Part shown: positions 48,529 through 57,648 of the stretch, one piece after another
Layout of the letters: each line of letters opens with the position of its first letter
Numbering within the stretch: position 1 is the first letter of the stretch
Assembly: GCF_026151345.1 (NCBI RefSeq)
Contig: NZ_JAMQPR010000002.1
Coordinates: 62,001-126,000, forward strand
Reading direction: 5' to 3'
Source: Leptospira paudalimensis
GTDB lineage: Bacteria > Spirochaetota > Leptospiria > Leptospirales > Leptospiraceae
Length of the DNA stretch: 64,000 bases
Program-made: the position numbers and the translations under genes
The notes under the pieces: model-generated
The model's input: only the letters and a program-made list of their open reading frames with translations
Told to the model about the DNA's origin: nothing
Database searches by the model: none

Positions 48529-49543
48529 AACGCATTAAACTTCTATAACAATCTTTGGCGACGTGTCCGCCATCAGCATACGCATTACAATTATAAGAAG
48601 GATCATGTTTCAATTTTAAAATCGAATAGTTATGATTTTTGGTAATGGAATCAATTTCCGTTTCCCATGTTTTTACAAGAGATTCTTTTTCCATCAAGGA
48701 TTCAAAATCAGGAGACGACAAAGGCCATACGATCACTGCCTTGATTTTTTCTTCTTGCAATCGGTTTAGAATTTTTTCATAAAATCCAAATTGCATATTA
48801 CTCCTTTGGTAAGATGCAAACAACCAATCAAGTGTTCTATGGCTTGTTAAAAGGAGGGCGTTGGAATCTTTTTCCATGTAATTATCAATGGGAGACAAAC
48901 CATTCCCATTATGAGAAATTATATAATCATAAGTTGACTGGTGCATTCCTAGCACATTATCTAAATATGGATTTTTGTAATTTTTCCACATTTGGTCTAT
49001 ATAAGGTTTATATGTTCCAACTGCGAAAAGTTTGCGACCAAGGTAAAAGGAAACATGGTCTTTTCCAAACAAAGATAAATTAGAAAGAACATAACCTAAA
49101 TCAAAACTATAAGTTAAATTCGAACTTTTGAAAACAGAGTTTTGATTGAATTGGTTTGGATCAGTTTCCATGATCACAAGGTCAGGTTTGATGCCTGCAT
49201 CTAATATTTTTGTGAGTTGAAAATCGTAATAGGCTGGAGTTGTGACTGCCGAAGATAAATTGTAAATTTCCCAATCAGGGTAAAAAGATACTAACTCATC
49301 ATAATCAAAATACAACAAACGAGAAGATCCTAAAATCAGCATGATTTTTTTCGTTTTAGGAGAGTTTACACCGGGTTTCTCTTTTAATAATTTTTCTAAA
49401 AAATCTGATTTGGCTTTATAATTAACAGCTGTTAGGTCAATCTTGGCGAGTGTTTGGATGTATGGGATCCTAAAAATAGAATCCACTAAAAACAAAAAAA
49501 TCAAAAGGTAAACTGGATAAAAAAGGAACCGTGCCTTGAGCAT
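48482..49543 (-). CDS. DUF1574-like SGNH-fold protein
   Basis: The 353-residue protein has an N-terminal membrane helix (about 7-25) and an SGNH-like extracytoplasmic domain. LGSSRLLYF is the nucleophile block, DLVIMETDPNQF a central block and YADGGHVAKDCY the C-terminal Asp/His block. It resembles the Leptospira-rich DUF1574 family, whose function is not established; O-acetylation or esterase action on glycans is possible. It overlaps the convergent metalloprotease gene by 47 bp. Confidence 0.65.
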   Translation of the reverse strand: MLKARFLFYPVYLLIFLFLVDSIFRIPYIQTLAKIDLTAVNYKAKSDFLEKLLKEKPGVNSPKTKKIMLILGSSRLLYFDYDELVSFYPDWEIYNLSSAVTTPAYYDFQLTKILDAGIKPDLVIMETDPNQFNQNSVFKSSNLTYSFDLGYVLSNLSLFGKDHVSFYLGRKLFAVGTYKPYIDQMWKNYKNPYLDNVLGMHQSTYDYIISHNGNGLSPIDNYMEKDSNALLLTSHRTLDWLFASYQRSNMQFGFYEKILNRLQEEKIKAVIVWPLSSPDFESLMEKESLVKTWETEIDSITKNHNYSILKLKHDPSYNCNAYADGGHVAKDCYRSLMRSILLEYFRKYEPNRL

Positions 49544-49592
49544 ATCTGAAAGGAGAAAGGAAACGGATTAAAATGTAAAGCGAATTGAGATA

Positions 49593-49620
49593 ACTCCCTC
49601 AGACTTTCGAATGAGGGAGT
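49593..49620 (-). terminator. Strong hairpin downstream of the 120-residue protein gene
   Basis: ACTCCCTCA and TGAGGGAGT make a perfect 9-bp stem with a 10-base loop, 7 bases after the stop codon at 49627. No clear T-run follows on the minus strand (TATCTC), so it may terminate weakly or stabilise the mRNA end. Confidence 0.55.
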
Positions 49621-49626
49621 AAGTGA

Positions 49627-49989
49627 TTATGCTACTTGTGTACGAGCAAGTTTGCGTTTCTTTTTGAGACTTAGGAACCAATCATCAGCCTTACGAACGT
49701 GGCTTACTAACTTTTTCACGTGTTCTCTATTTTCTGGATTTAAGATTTCACGTGCTTCTTGGATGATTTCTTCCACTGTCTTCACATGGAATGTGAAATA
49801 ACTAGTAAAGAGTTCATAATACTCTCTATCAGTGTTTTCCCAATCCTTTGATTGAATGTCATCAAACAATTCAGATAACTGTGGTATGTCGATCTCAGGT
49901 GTCGCATCAAAATGATTGTTCATCATTGCGATACGGTCTGTTATATCAGTTAATTTCTGGAAATAAGATTCCAATTCAGGATATTCCAT
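49627..49989 (-). CDS. Small helical cytosolic protein of unknown function
   Basis: The 120-residue protein is acidic in its first two thirds and basic at the end (LSLKKKRKLARTQ). It appears all-helical, with repeated aromatic residues, and has no signal peptide. No family is recognised. The mRNA leader has an AGGAGGGTTGG-like ribosome binding site. The gene stands alone between a hairpin and the SRPBCC gene. Confidence 0.65.
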   Translation of the reverse strand: MEYPELESYFQKLTDITDRIAMMNNHFDATPEIDIPQLSELFDDIQSKDWENTDREYYELFTSYFTFHVKTVEEIIQEAREILNPENREHVKKLVSHVRKADDWFLSLKKKRKLARTQVA

Positions 49990-50047
49990 CTTCCAACCCT
50001 CCTTAACAACCCTTACTTTTACCAGGATTTTAGAAAGGGTCGAGAGA

Positions 50048-50494
50048 TCAAGTTTTTTTCATAAATTTGCTGATATCTGGATTCTGTTTTAAAAATTCTT
50101 TTAAGAGGACAGCTTGTCCATCCCAAGCATCTTTTGCACTTTCCAACCACACATTTGATGATTCGTTATCAGGGAATCCTCCATTAACAATCGTTAATCT
50201 GGATTGATTGGGTGAGATAGATTCGAAAATTAATTGTAAAAAAACATCTCCTGCGGGATGGTCTTTCCACTCCATCACAAGTTCACGAAGAGGTTCTATT
50301 TTTTTATAAGTTCCATGTGAAGTGAAATTTCCTTCAAGTCCAAGTTTCCAAGTCCAAGAAAACTCCCCTCCTACTTTTGGCCTACCACGTACTTCATCTG
50401 CCAACCAATGCACTAACACTTCATAAACGGTGACCGCTGACCATAAACGTTCAATTGGTTCATCAAATGTAAAAATAGACTTGGTTTCTCTCAT
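50048..50494 (-). CDS. SRPBCC (AHSA1-like) domain protein
   Basis: The 148-residue cytosolic protein starts with FTFDEPIERLWSAVTVYEVLVHWLAD, the typical AHSA1/CalC-type beginning, and has the beta strands and terminal helix (VWLESAKDAWDGQAVLLKEF) of the START-like fold that binds hydrophobic ligands. Its ligand is unknown. It lies alone between the 120-residue protein and the lipid-modification operon. Confidence 0.75.
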   Translation of the reverse strand: MRETKSIFTFDEPIERLWSAVTVYEVLVHWLADEVRGRPKVGGEFSWTWKLGLEGNFTSHGTYKKIEPLRELVMEWKDHPAGDVFLQLIFESISPNQSRLTIVNGGFPDNESSNVWLESAKDAWDGQAVLLKEFLKQNPDISKFMKKT

Positions 50495-50597
50495 AGACAG
50501 AGAAATACGTTTGGAAGCTTAGTTTGGCAAGATGTTTTTTAAGCAATAAAATCCCAATGGATGGAAATAATACCCTTCCATTGGGAATGATTCTGAT

Positions 50598-51911
50598 TTA
50601 GATATTTAAATTGTTGGGCCTTACATAAACAGATTGAACAACGCTGATATTTCGCATCTGGAAGGCAGCTGCACAATATGCTAAATAGTATCTCCACTTA
50701 CGAATAAAGGTTTCGCTATATCCTTGGTTTCTCACTTCTGTTAGATTTTCTTCAAACGCTTTTAACCACAAACGAAGCGTTTTTGCATAACTGAGTCCCA
50801 TATCTTCTAAATTATGAAGATACATGTCACCTGTACGGTTAATGGCTTGGTTCATTCGGCCAATGGATGGCAAAAGTGATCCTGGAAAAATATGTTTTTG
50901 GATAAAATCAATTCCCTTTTTAAAAGAAGTGAAGCGAGCATCCGGGCAAGTGATCACTTGTAAAGCCATGATTCCATCTTGTGTGAGTAAATCTTGGCAT
51001 TTTTGAAAGAAGGTTTCGTAAAATGCATCTCCTACTGCTTCTAACATCTCAACTGATACTAATTTTGTATATTTACCTTCAATTTTACGATAATCCTGAA
51101 TACGAATCTCAATTTTGTCGGATAAACCTTCTTTTTCAATCCTTTCCTTCGCAAATTTGTATTGTTCTTCTGATAACGTAACAGTAGTTACTTTACATCC
51201 ATAGTTCTTTGCTGCGTGTATAGATAAAAATCCCCATCCACTTCCAATTTCCAATAAATGATCTTTTGGATTTAGTTTTAACTTTTGACAAAGTTTATCA
51301 ACTTTAATCGTTTGTGCTTCTTCCAATGACTGGTCGAGAGATTCAAAATAAGCAGAACTATATGTCATTGTAGGATCAAGAAATAATTTATAAAAACTAT
51401 TTCCCAAATCGTAATGTTCCACAATATTCTTTTTACTACCAGTTAGTGTATTCCTTCGGAGGAAATGTAAGAACTTATTTCCCAAATTGAATAAATCCAA
51501 ATGGAATAGTTTTTTCTTGGCTCCAGATAAATTTGGAGCTTCGTCCACATTCAATATAAACCAAGAAATTACATTTTCAATGGAGTCTGTATCCCAATCT
51601 CCAGTTAAATAAGATTCGGAAAATCCAATATCACCATGTAACACTGATTTTTTGAAGAATACAGGATTTTTAACATGGATTAATGCCGAGTGAAACTTTG
51701 GATCAAACTTACTATTGGTATCTCCTAATATCACTTGTTCTCCACTGGGGAGAATCATTCGAAGGGATCCACGTTTCATGGAACTCATCGCTTTAAAAAA
51801 TATTTTCCTGTAAATTGGATATTGTTCGGTAACCGACTTATCCTTTAGTTCAATAAAAAGCTCTGAATCAATCGTTTCTTGTAAAAGGGACTGGTTCGCT
51901 GATTTTTCCAA
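50598..51911 (-). CDS. cfa: Cyclopropane-fatty-acyl-phospholipid synthase-family methyltransferase
   Basis: The 437-residue SAM-dependent enzyme methylates unsaturated phospholipid acyl chains. Family features are the N-terminal lipid-binding region with SYLTGDWD, the YDLGNSFYKLFLD motif, SAM-binding LLEIGSGWGFLSIHAA, SVEMLEAVGD and the C-terminal RWRYYLAYCAAAF. It follows the DUF1365 gene with a 44-bp overlap and completes the three-gene lipid-modification operon. Homologues in this setting have been linked to cyclopropane or furan fatty acid formation; which product is made here cannot be told from sequence. Confidence 0.88.
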   Translation of the reverse strand: MEKSANQSLLQETIDSELFIELKDKSVTEQYPIYRKIFFKAMSSMKRGSLRMILPSGEQVILGDTNSKFDPKFHSALIHVKNPVFFKKSVLHGDIGFSESYLTGDWDTDSIENVISWFILNVDEAPNLSGAKKKLFHLDLFNLGNKFLHFLRRNTLTGSKKNIVEHYDLGNSFYKLFLDPTMTYSSAYFESLDQSLEEAQTIKVDKLCQKLKLNPKDHLLEIGSGWGFLSIHAAKNYGCKVTTVTLSEEQYKFAKERIEKEGLSDKIEIRIQDYRKIEGKYTKLVSVEMLEAVGDAFYETFFQKCQDLLTQDGIMALQVITCPDARFTSFKKGIDFIQKHIFPGSLLPSIGRMNQAINRTGDMYLHNLEDMGLSYAKTLRLWLKAFEENLTEVRNQGYSETFIRKWRYYLAYCAAAFQMRNISVVQSVYVRPNNLNI

Positions 51912-52689
51912 GGGGAACTCCTGTTTGTTTCTCTAAGTTTTGGTGTTTCTTTATATAAGGGGTATTTTTGATCCACAACTTGAATGCTTGCCAATGAATC
52001 AATGTTATTATTTTGACGGTAATAATTGGAAATTGGATGAAAAGTTTTAATAAGTATTTCGTTTGAAAGCGAATTTTTTTTCCTATAAAGGACGTAATCA
52101 AAATTCGTTTCCCATCTTCATAAGAGTCGACTCCGATCTGTAATTTTTCATTGGGTACATTCAGTCGAAATTCAAATTCGGAATCTAAGGCAATGAATGG
52201 AGAGACATAAAAGTTCTTTGGTTCTCGTATGTATACCTCGGGGTCTGCAATGGTTCCCTTACTTTTTTGGAATTTCCCAATGTATGGTTTGATTTCCCCA
52301 AAGGTATTCCCTACTTCTGCAATTGCAACAAGTGGTTCCCCCAATGTATCAAAACAAAAGTAAAAACTAACAGGATTGAACACATAACCTAAAACTCTTA
52401 GATTGGTTAAGAGGAAAATTTTACCAATTGGTCCTTTGACACCCGAAGCTTCCAAAAACGTTTTTACATTTTCATAAATGGATTCTTTTCCGAATTGTAA
52501 ATGGTCTTTGTCATAAAAGGAAAACAAATTCCACCGATTTCTGGAAAACAAAAAACTAGACTTCGCCAAGTTATCAATTTCTTCCAAGTCCAAATAAAAA
52601 TTAAATATTTTATATTGGAATTTGTTTTGTGTGGGAGCGGTACGCATATGAAATACGTCCGCTTCATACATAGAGGAATTTAAGTCCAT
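51868..52689 (-). CDS. DUF1365 protein of the lipid-modification operon
   Basis: The 273-residue protein begins SMYEADVFHMRTAP, the standard start of DUF1365, with FSFY-type NPVSFYFCFD and VGNTFGE motifs. DUF1365 genes almost always lie between an FAD-dependent amine oxidase-like gene and a CFA synthase-like gene, as here. Its biochemical role is not established. It overlaps the FAD gene by 10 bp and the synthase gene by 44 bp. Confidence 0.88.
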   Translation of the reverse strand: MDLNSSMYEADVFHMRTAPTQNKFQYKIFNFYLDLEEIDNLAKSSFLFSRNRWNLFSFYDKDHLQFGKESIYENVKTFLEASGVKGPIGKIFLLTNLRVLGYVFNPVSFYFCFDTLGEPLVAIAEVGNTFGEIKPYIGKFQKSKGTIADPEVYIREPKNFYVSPFIALDSEFEFRLNVPNEKLQIGVDSYEDGKRILITSFIGKKIRFQTKYLLKLFIQFPIITVKIITLIHWQAFKLWIKNTPYIKKHQNLEKQTGVPLGKISEPVPFTRND

Positions 52690-53951
52690 GGGTCTCTTTT
52701 TAAAATACTTTTTGATACATTCACTGCAGACAAAAATCCATCTTCATGGAATCCATATCTAAAATAAGCACCTGCATAAAAAATTGGCCCATCTTCATTT
52801 AACATGGGCAAACGATTTTGACCAAGAGACGCTTCGACCGAAAACAATGGGTGTTCATAATCTATTTTTTTGATTGTATGGCTTTGTTTCACACGACCTG
52901 GATCATTGATTGTTACAAAATAATTCTTCTTTTTGGATACATTTTGTAATCGATTCATCCAATAGATGGTGTACGGTTCCAATTTTCCACTGTTTGATTC
53001 AGTGATTTTATAATTCCAACTCGACCAACAAGATTTGATGGATGGCATATCGGAATCATCTGTATGTAATGTGGCTGTATTGTGTTGGTATTTGTAGAGA
53101 GGGAGTAATTCTTTTTCGAGTTTTGTTGGGTTTCCTAGTAATTTCGCGGAAATATGCCCATGAGTTGCAAGAAGGACTTTGTCAAAAACTTCCTTTTTCC
53201 CTTCAGGTAACACAAGTTCCACTTTTCCATTTGGCAATCGGTTCACGGCGAGTACTGGTGTATTCAATCGAAATCGGTCTTGGATGGGAGGAACAATTCG
53301 TTTTACATATTCTTTAGATCCACCGTCAACGGTATACCATTGGTGTTGTGTATGGAGTCCCAAAAATCCATGGTTGTAAAAAAATCGTATGAGTGATTTG
53401 GCAGGGAATTCCAACATTAAATCTGGTGGAGTGGACCAAACAGCCGAACTCATGGGAACCAAATAATAATTGAGAATGTCTTTTCCATACCCGAAGGTTT
53501 CCATATAACGACCCAAATTCCAATCATCGTATGTTGGATTATCCAAAATTTTAGGTGCTTCCGTATTAAATCGATTGATCTCGAGTAACATTTTTAAGTA
53601 CCGAGGACGGAAGAGGTTTTTTTTCTGTGCAAATAAACCAGCAAGTCCAGATCCGCAAAATTCGAGTTTGGTGGGATCATATTGCACACTGAATGACATA
53701 TCCGATTTTTTAGTCGGAACATTTAAGGTTTGGAATAAACGTAATAAATTGGGATACGTAACATGGTTGAATACAATAAACCCAGTATCAATGGGAATTT
53801 GGATTCCATCTTCTTCTACCATAACCGTATTGGTATGTCCGCCGATATAATCAGCATGATCAAAAATGGTTAATTCAAAATCGTTTTTTAAAAAGTAAGC
53901 AGAACCTAAACCTGCGATTCCAGTTCCAACAATTGCTAATGTTTCTTTCAC
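52680..53951 (-). CDS. FAD-dependent amine-oxidase-like oxidoreductase
   Basis: The 423-residue enzyme begins with the dinucleotide-binding motif VGTGIAGLGSAYFL, followed by GGHTNTV and DTGFIVFN, which mark the NAD/FAD oxidoreductases found with DUF1365 and CFA synthase. The C-terminal FYAGAYFRYGFHEDGF flavin motif is present. It is the first gene of the operon and probably acts on membrane lipid acyl chains. The gene follows pyrF by 26 bp on the same strand. Confidence 0.87.
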   Translation of the reverse strand: MKETLAIVGTGIAGLGSAYFLKNDFELTIFDHADYIGGHTNTVMVEEDGIQIPIDTGFIVFNHVTYPNLLRLFQTLNVPTKKSDMSFSVQYDPTKLEFCGSGLAGLFAQKKNLFRPRYLKMLLEINRFNTEAPKILDNPTYDDWNLGRYMETFGYGKDILNYYLVPMSSAVWSTPPDLMLEFPAKSLIRFFYNHGFLGLHTQHQWYTVDGGSKEYVKRIVPPIQDRFRLNTPVLAVNRLPNGKVELVLPEGKKEVFDKVLLATHGHISAKLLGNPTKLEKELLPLYKYQHNTATLHTDDSDMPSIKSCWSSWNYKITESNSGKLEPYTIYWMNRLQNVSKKKNYFVTINDPGRVKQSHTIKKIDYEHPLFSVEASLGQNRLPMLNEDGPIFYAGAYFRYGFHEDGFLSAVNVSKSILKRDPWT

Positions 53952-53977
53952 TTGATTCCCTAATGGTGATTAGACCG

Positions 53978-54796
53978 TTAAGGAAAGAGTTGGTTCATCT
54001 GCAAATGTACTTCTTCTGATTTCTTTTTAGAAACTTCTCCAAAATTTTCAGCAACTGTACTCATGGTGATCCCACGTGATGAATTGATAAGAGATTCTTT
54101 CCCACTTGCTTTGATGATGGATTCTAAATCGCCACCTTGTGCTCCAAAACCAGGGATGAGAAAACATAACTCTGGGTGGCGCTTTCGTAAGGATTCAATT
54201 TCAGAGGGATGGGTTCCACCGACAACTAAACCCAATTGTCCAGGATAGGATTCTGCCAGGCGCGCCATTTGGTCACTCACCTCTTCGTACACGTACAAAT
54301 CACTGGACCCAATCCTTAGTTTTTGAAAATCAGATGAACTTGGATTTGAGGTTAACCCTAAAACAAATAGATACCCACCCAAATCTAAGTATGGCACAAG
54401 GCTGTCTCGCCCCATGTAAGGATTCACTGTGAGGGCATCCACCTTTAAGGTTTGGAAAAAATACTTTGCATACTCTTTTGCCGTATTCGCAAGGTCCCCA
54501 CGTTTGGCATCCATCACAATGGGGACTTCGGGGGAAATTTCCTTCATTAAGTGGACTGTATGTTCTAACGCAAAATAACCTTCTGCGCCGAGGCGTTCAA
54601 AAAAAGCAATGTTGGGTTTCCAAGAGACCGCGTAAGGATGGGTGTATCGAACGATGGTCTCAGCAAAAAAGACAAGAGGTGATTTTGAATCCAAACAGGG
54701 TTTTGGTAATTTTTCCAATTCAGGATCCATTCCAATGCATAATAAGGAACGTAATTTGTCTCTTCGGGAATGGAATTTGGTTAAAAATGAAGTCAT
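53978..54796 (-). CDS. pyrF: Orotidine 5'-phosphate decarboxylase (type 2)
   Basis: The 272-residue enzyme catalyses the last step of UMP synthesis. The catalytic motif is VMDAKRGDLANTA, and NPYMGRDSLVPYL, GLVVGGTHP and FLIPGFGAQGGD follow, as in the subfamily found in mycobacteria, Myxococcus and leptospires. Its start overlaps the end of the upstream lipoprotein gene by four bases (ATGA). Confidence 0.95.
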   Translation of the reverse strand: MTSFLTKFHSRRDKLRSLLCIGMDPELEKLPKPCLDSKSPLVFFAETIVRYTHPYAVSWKPNIAFFERLGAEGYFALEHTVHLMKEISPEVPIVMDAKRGDLANTAKEYAKYFFQTLKVDALTVNPYMGRDSLVPYLDLGGYLFVLGLTSNPSSSDFQKLRIGSSDLYVYEEVSDQMARLAESYPGQLGLVVGGTHPSEIESLRKRHPELCFLIPGFGAQGGDLESIIKASGKESLINSSRGITMSTVAENFGEVSKKKSEEVHLQMNQLFP

Positions 54797-55671
54797 GGAT
54801 TGGATTTTGGTTCCTTGATTTTTTTCTTTTGTTTTCGTTTTTCTAATTCGAGAGGGATGTCTCTTTTTTTATAACGACCATAAATATGACCAGGGATGAC
54901 TGCGACAGCTGTTAATGGGTTCACAACCACATCTCCAATAGCTCCACCCACATACGTAGAATAAGCAGGTGTTAACAATTCATAAGAGGAATTTAATTGA
55001 GCCATGTCCTCTTTCTCTGCAAAATAATTTAAGGCATCGTCAGATGCTTTTGCTTCATGGTAAAGAGCTCCAACAACGGGAATGGCATAAACAACTGCAT
55101 ACAAAGTCCTTTTTTCTCTTTGTGAAAAATCCTTTGCATGCCCACCTTCATGGATCACGACTGGTGGTAAGTCAGAGTAGACATTGATTGTATTGGTAAA
55201 TGAATTATAATGATCACCACCAATCGTACCTGCGAACAATCTACCAGGTAAAAACGTATAGGCAAGGAGGGAGATGGATCCAAAAAAATATCGGATCACA
55301 GGGTTAATATTTTTGTTTTTGGGAAGTCTACGCCATTCAGAAAGAGGAGCATACTGGTTGAAACGTACTTTAACATCTCTTAGGTTGTTTTCTTTGATGT
55401 AACGAATTAAATATTCTTTGGTTTCTTTTGAAATATAATGGTTATCTGCTTTTAGATTCCATAATACCAATTTGGAGGGAAGAGAAAAAACCCAATTCCC
55501 CGTTTGGTCCAAAATCCAAATCGGTTCCCCTTCTTCAAATTGAGGATCATCTTCTGTAAATTCAGGGCTTGGATGGTAAGGATTTCCATAATTATATGGT
55601 TTTTCCAAGGAATAACAATTGGAAAAAAATACCAAACTCCCCAAAAATAAGATGAATCCATATCGTTTCAT
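54793..55671 (-). CDS. Lipoprotein with a zinc-protease-like HExxH motif
   Basis: The 292-residue product has a lipoprotein signal ending FSNC (Cys about 19). The mature part has a hydrophobic segment near residues 130-150 and the motif VVIHEGGHAKDFSQRE, an HExxH-type zinc site, followed ~35 residues later by HEAKASDDALNYF, which could supply the third ligand. The C-terminus is strongly basic (KRKQKKKIKE). Peptidase activity is a guess. It overlaps both pyrF and the upstream lipoprotein gene by four bases. Confidence 0.6.
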   Translation of the reverse strand: MKRYGFILFLGSLVFFSNCYSLEKPYNYGNPYHPSPEFTEDDPQFEEGEPIWILDQTGNWVFSLPSKLVLWNLKADNHYISKETKEYLIRYIKENNLRDVKVRFNQYAPLSEWRRLPKNKNINPVIRYFFGSISLLAYTFLPGRLFAGTIGGDHYNSFTNTINVYSDLPPVVIHEGGHAKDFSQREKRTLYAVVYAIPVVGALYHEAKASDDALNYFAEKEDMAQLNSSYELLTPAYSTYVGGAIGDVVVNPLTAVAVIPGHIYGRYKKRDIPLELEKRKQKKKIKEPKSNP

Positions 55672-56393
55672 AAACTGTCTAAAATTTCCTTTAACTTTGG
55701 ATCCACTGGCTCTTGTTTGGTGGGTGTTTGTTTTGGAATGATTTTTTGCTCCTCTAACTTTTGTGATTCGGTGGATTTTTCAGTGTAACCAGAACGTATT
55801 TCTAGTTGGGTAAATAGTTCTGTCAACGCATTTCGGCCCAATTGGTTTAATTGGTCTTCGCGGTTTCCACGAAATCCATTATAAGGCACATACCACAAAA
55901 GAGGTACAACAGTGATGATGCTACCTGTTAAAAAACAATTAGTAACCTTCGAATCAATTTCATCATAATAATTAATTTCTTCTTCGGCATAACCTCGGAT
56001 TTGGATTTTTGCCTTTAACCGAACATAGGTTAAATTCCGAGAACAACGATCTAAAGATACTAATTGGAATTCCTCTACAAAAATAGAACCCCCTCTTTCA
56101 ACAAGTAATGGGTACCGTGACTCTCGGATGGAAAGTTCTTTTCGGATGAGATAGGATAATGGGCCATATTCATTTTGTAGGGCTTCGGAATCAAAAAAAT
56201 AGGGATCATACACTGCCATTTGCCTTCGATTTTCTTGTTTGACCTGGATGACAATATGATCCATTTTTTTTACAAAATCATATTCCCTTTCATTTGGGAA
56301 AACTCGGTACACTCGCAACGAAATCCCGCACTGCAAAAATCCAAAGAGAAACAAGAACAAACTTGAAACAGAAAGGATCCGATTAATAAACAT
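55668..56393 (-). CDS. Lipoprotein of unknown function
   Basis: From the ATG at 56393 (MFINRIL) the 241-residue product has a signal ending GFLQC (Cys about 22). The mature domain is mixed alpha/beta with a Tyr/Asp-rich section and a proline- and glutamine-rich C-terminal tail. No family is recognised. It overlaps the outer-membrane protein gene by 11 bp and the next lipoprotein gene by four bases, so it belongs to the same operon and may form an envelope complex with both. Confidence 0.65.
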   Translation of the reverse strand: MFINRILSVSSLFLFLFGFLQCGISLRVYRVFPNEREYDFVKKMDHIVIQVKQENRRQMAVYDPYFFDSEALQNEYGPLSYLIRKELSIRESRYPLLVERGGSIFVEEFQLVSLDRCSRNLTYVRLKAKIQIRGYAEEEINYYDEIDSKVTNCFLTGSIITVVPLLWYVPYNGFRGNREDQLNQLGRNALTELFTQLEIRSGYTEKSTESQKLEEQKIIPKQTPTKQEPVDPKLKEILDSL

Positions 56394-57642
56394 AAGTATA
56401 CCCAAAGTACAAATTCGAAATACCATAGGATCTCATTGGACGACCCTTCCCTCCATCTGCTTCGTAATACGCAGAACTCACAAAGTAATCCCTAACACCT
56501 GCAAGATAAGATTCTTGGTTTAAAGCACGAAGCCCTGGTGCTTGCGATTCATTGGCACGCCAATTGTATTGTATGGCTTGTAAACCCAGATGGAATTTAT
56601 GATTCGGAAAGGGAACCCAATTCAATTGGGCATTCAGATTCAGCCCAACAATCGTCGTTAGAATTCGCTTTTCTGAGAATAAAGAATACACTTCATCTGT
56701 TGTGGTTCGTTCACCCCCAAATCGGCTCACTCCTCCACTACTTGTCAAACTATCTCTTCTATACTTTAAATTCCCAACGGGGGTAAAAAACAAATCACCA
56801 CCCAATTCATAGGAATAATTCTCAAAAAACTGATGCACAAATTTAAAACCAGTACTTGGAGCCACATATTGGATTGTATCTCGGAAAAGTCCTGTTTGCC
56901 CCAATGATTGTGAATTCTGAGATGAATTTGTATTTAATGATCCCATTCGAAATCCAAATTCCCACACAAATCTCTTGTTATGCGAATATTCATCATGGAC
57001 TAATACAGATAATTTATGGTCTGCACTATAAAATCGATCCGTTTGGAATCCTAGTTGGAAACCTGCAATGTCCCCCATCGAAAAAAAGTTTCTAGTGGTG
57101 TTAAACTGCATGTATACATATTCAATTCCCCACTTTTTGGAACTATGTTGGTAGGAAATCCTTGGAGAAAAAGTATCTGAATTTTTTCTAGTATCTTCCC
57201 ATTCCAATTGGTAAGGAAGTGTGCGGATATTTTGGTATCCCATGGGGGACCTTGGAAAATAGGGAGTGCCCGCTTGGAAGGCAACTCTTCCATCATCTAA
57301 CGCCCATTCCTTGCCGGAACGAAATCCTGCATTTTGGCTTAAAAAACGAAACCCGAATTCCCAAGTCCCATTCATAAATTCGAGTGAACCGTTCTTTGTC
57401 GTTGGTAAATTTTGGTTAGGTGCGAGATATACCGATTCGTTTTCTTTGGATTGAAAATTTTCCTTTCGTATCCGTTTGATTTTTTCTCGGATGAGGTTTG
57501 CTTTTTTTGGATAACCTCGTTCTTCGTACGATTCGGCTTCCAATTCCATCTCTGTTGCTTTTGTTTCTTGTGCAAACAATAGATTTGTACTTCCCAAAAG
57601 GGAAAAACAAAAAATGAAATTGGAAACGAATCGAAATTTCAC
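56383..57642 (-). CDS. Outer-membrane beta-barrel protein
   Basis: The 419-residue product has a signal peptide (about 1-25, ending LLFAQ), a short helical charged segment with ERGYPKKANLIREKI (residues ~35-55), then many alternating amphipathic strands rich in Tyr, Phe, Gly and Asn. The last residue is an aromatic Tyr in YFGYTYVY, the usual barrel end signal. No specific family is recognised. It is followed by two lipoproteins in the same operon and lies 6 bp after speE. Confidence 0.7.
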   Translation of the reverse strand: MKFRFVSNFIFCFSLLGSTNLLFAQETKATEMELEAESYEERGYPKKANLIREKIKRIRKENFQSKENESVYLAPNQNLPTTKNGSLEFMNGTWEFGFRFLSQNAGFRSGKEWALDDGRVAFQAGTPYFPRSPMGYQNIRTLPYQLEWEDTRKNSDTFSPRISYQHSSKKWGIEYVYMQFNTTRNFFSMGDIAGFQLGFQTDRFYSADHKLSVLVHDEYSHNKRFVWEFGFRMGSLNTNSSQNSQSLGQTGLFRDTIQYVAPSTGFKFVHQFFENYSYELGGDLFFTPVGNLKYRRDSLTSSGGVSRFGGERTTTDEVYSLFSEKRILTTIVGLNLNAQLNWVPFPNHKFHLGLQAIQYNWRANESQAPGLRALNQESYLAGVRDYFVSSAYYEADGGKGRPMRSYGISNLYFGYTYVY

Positions 57643-57648
57643 AAAGTT

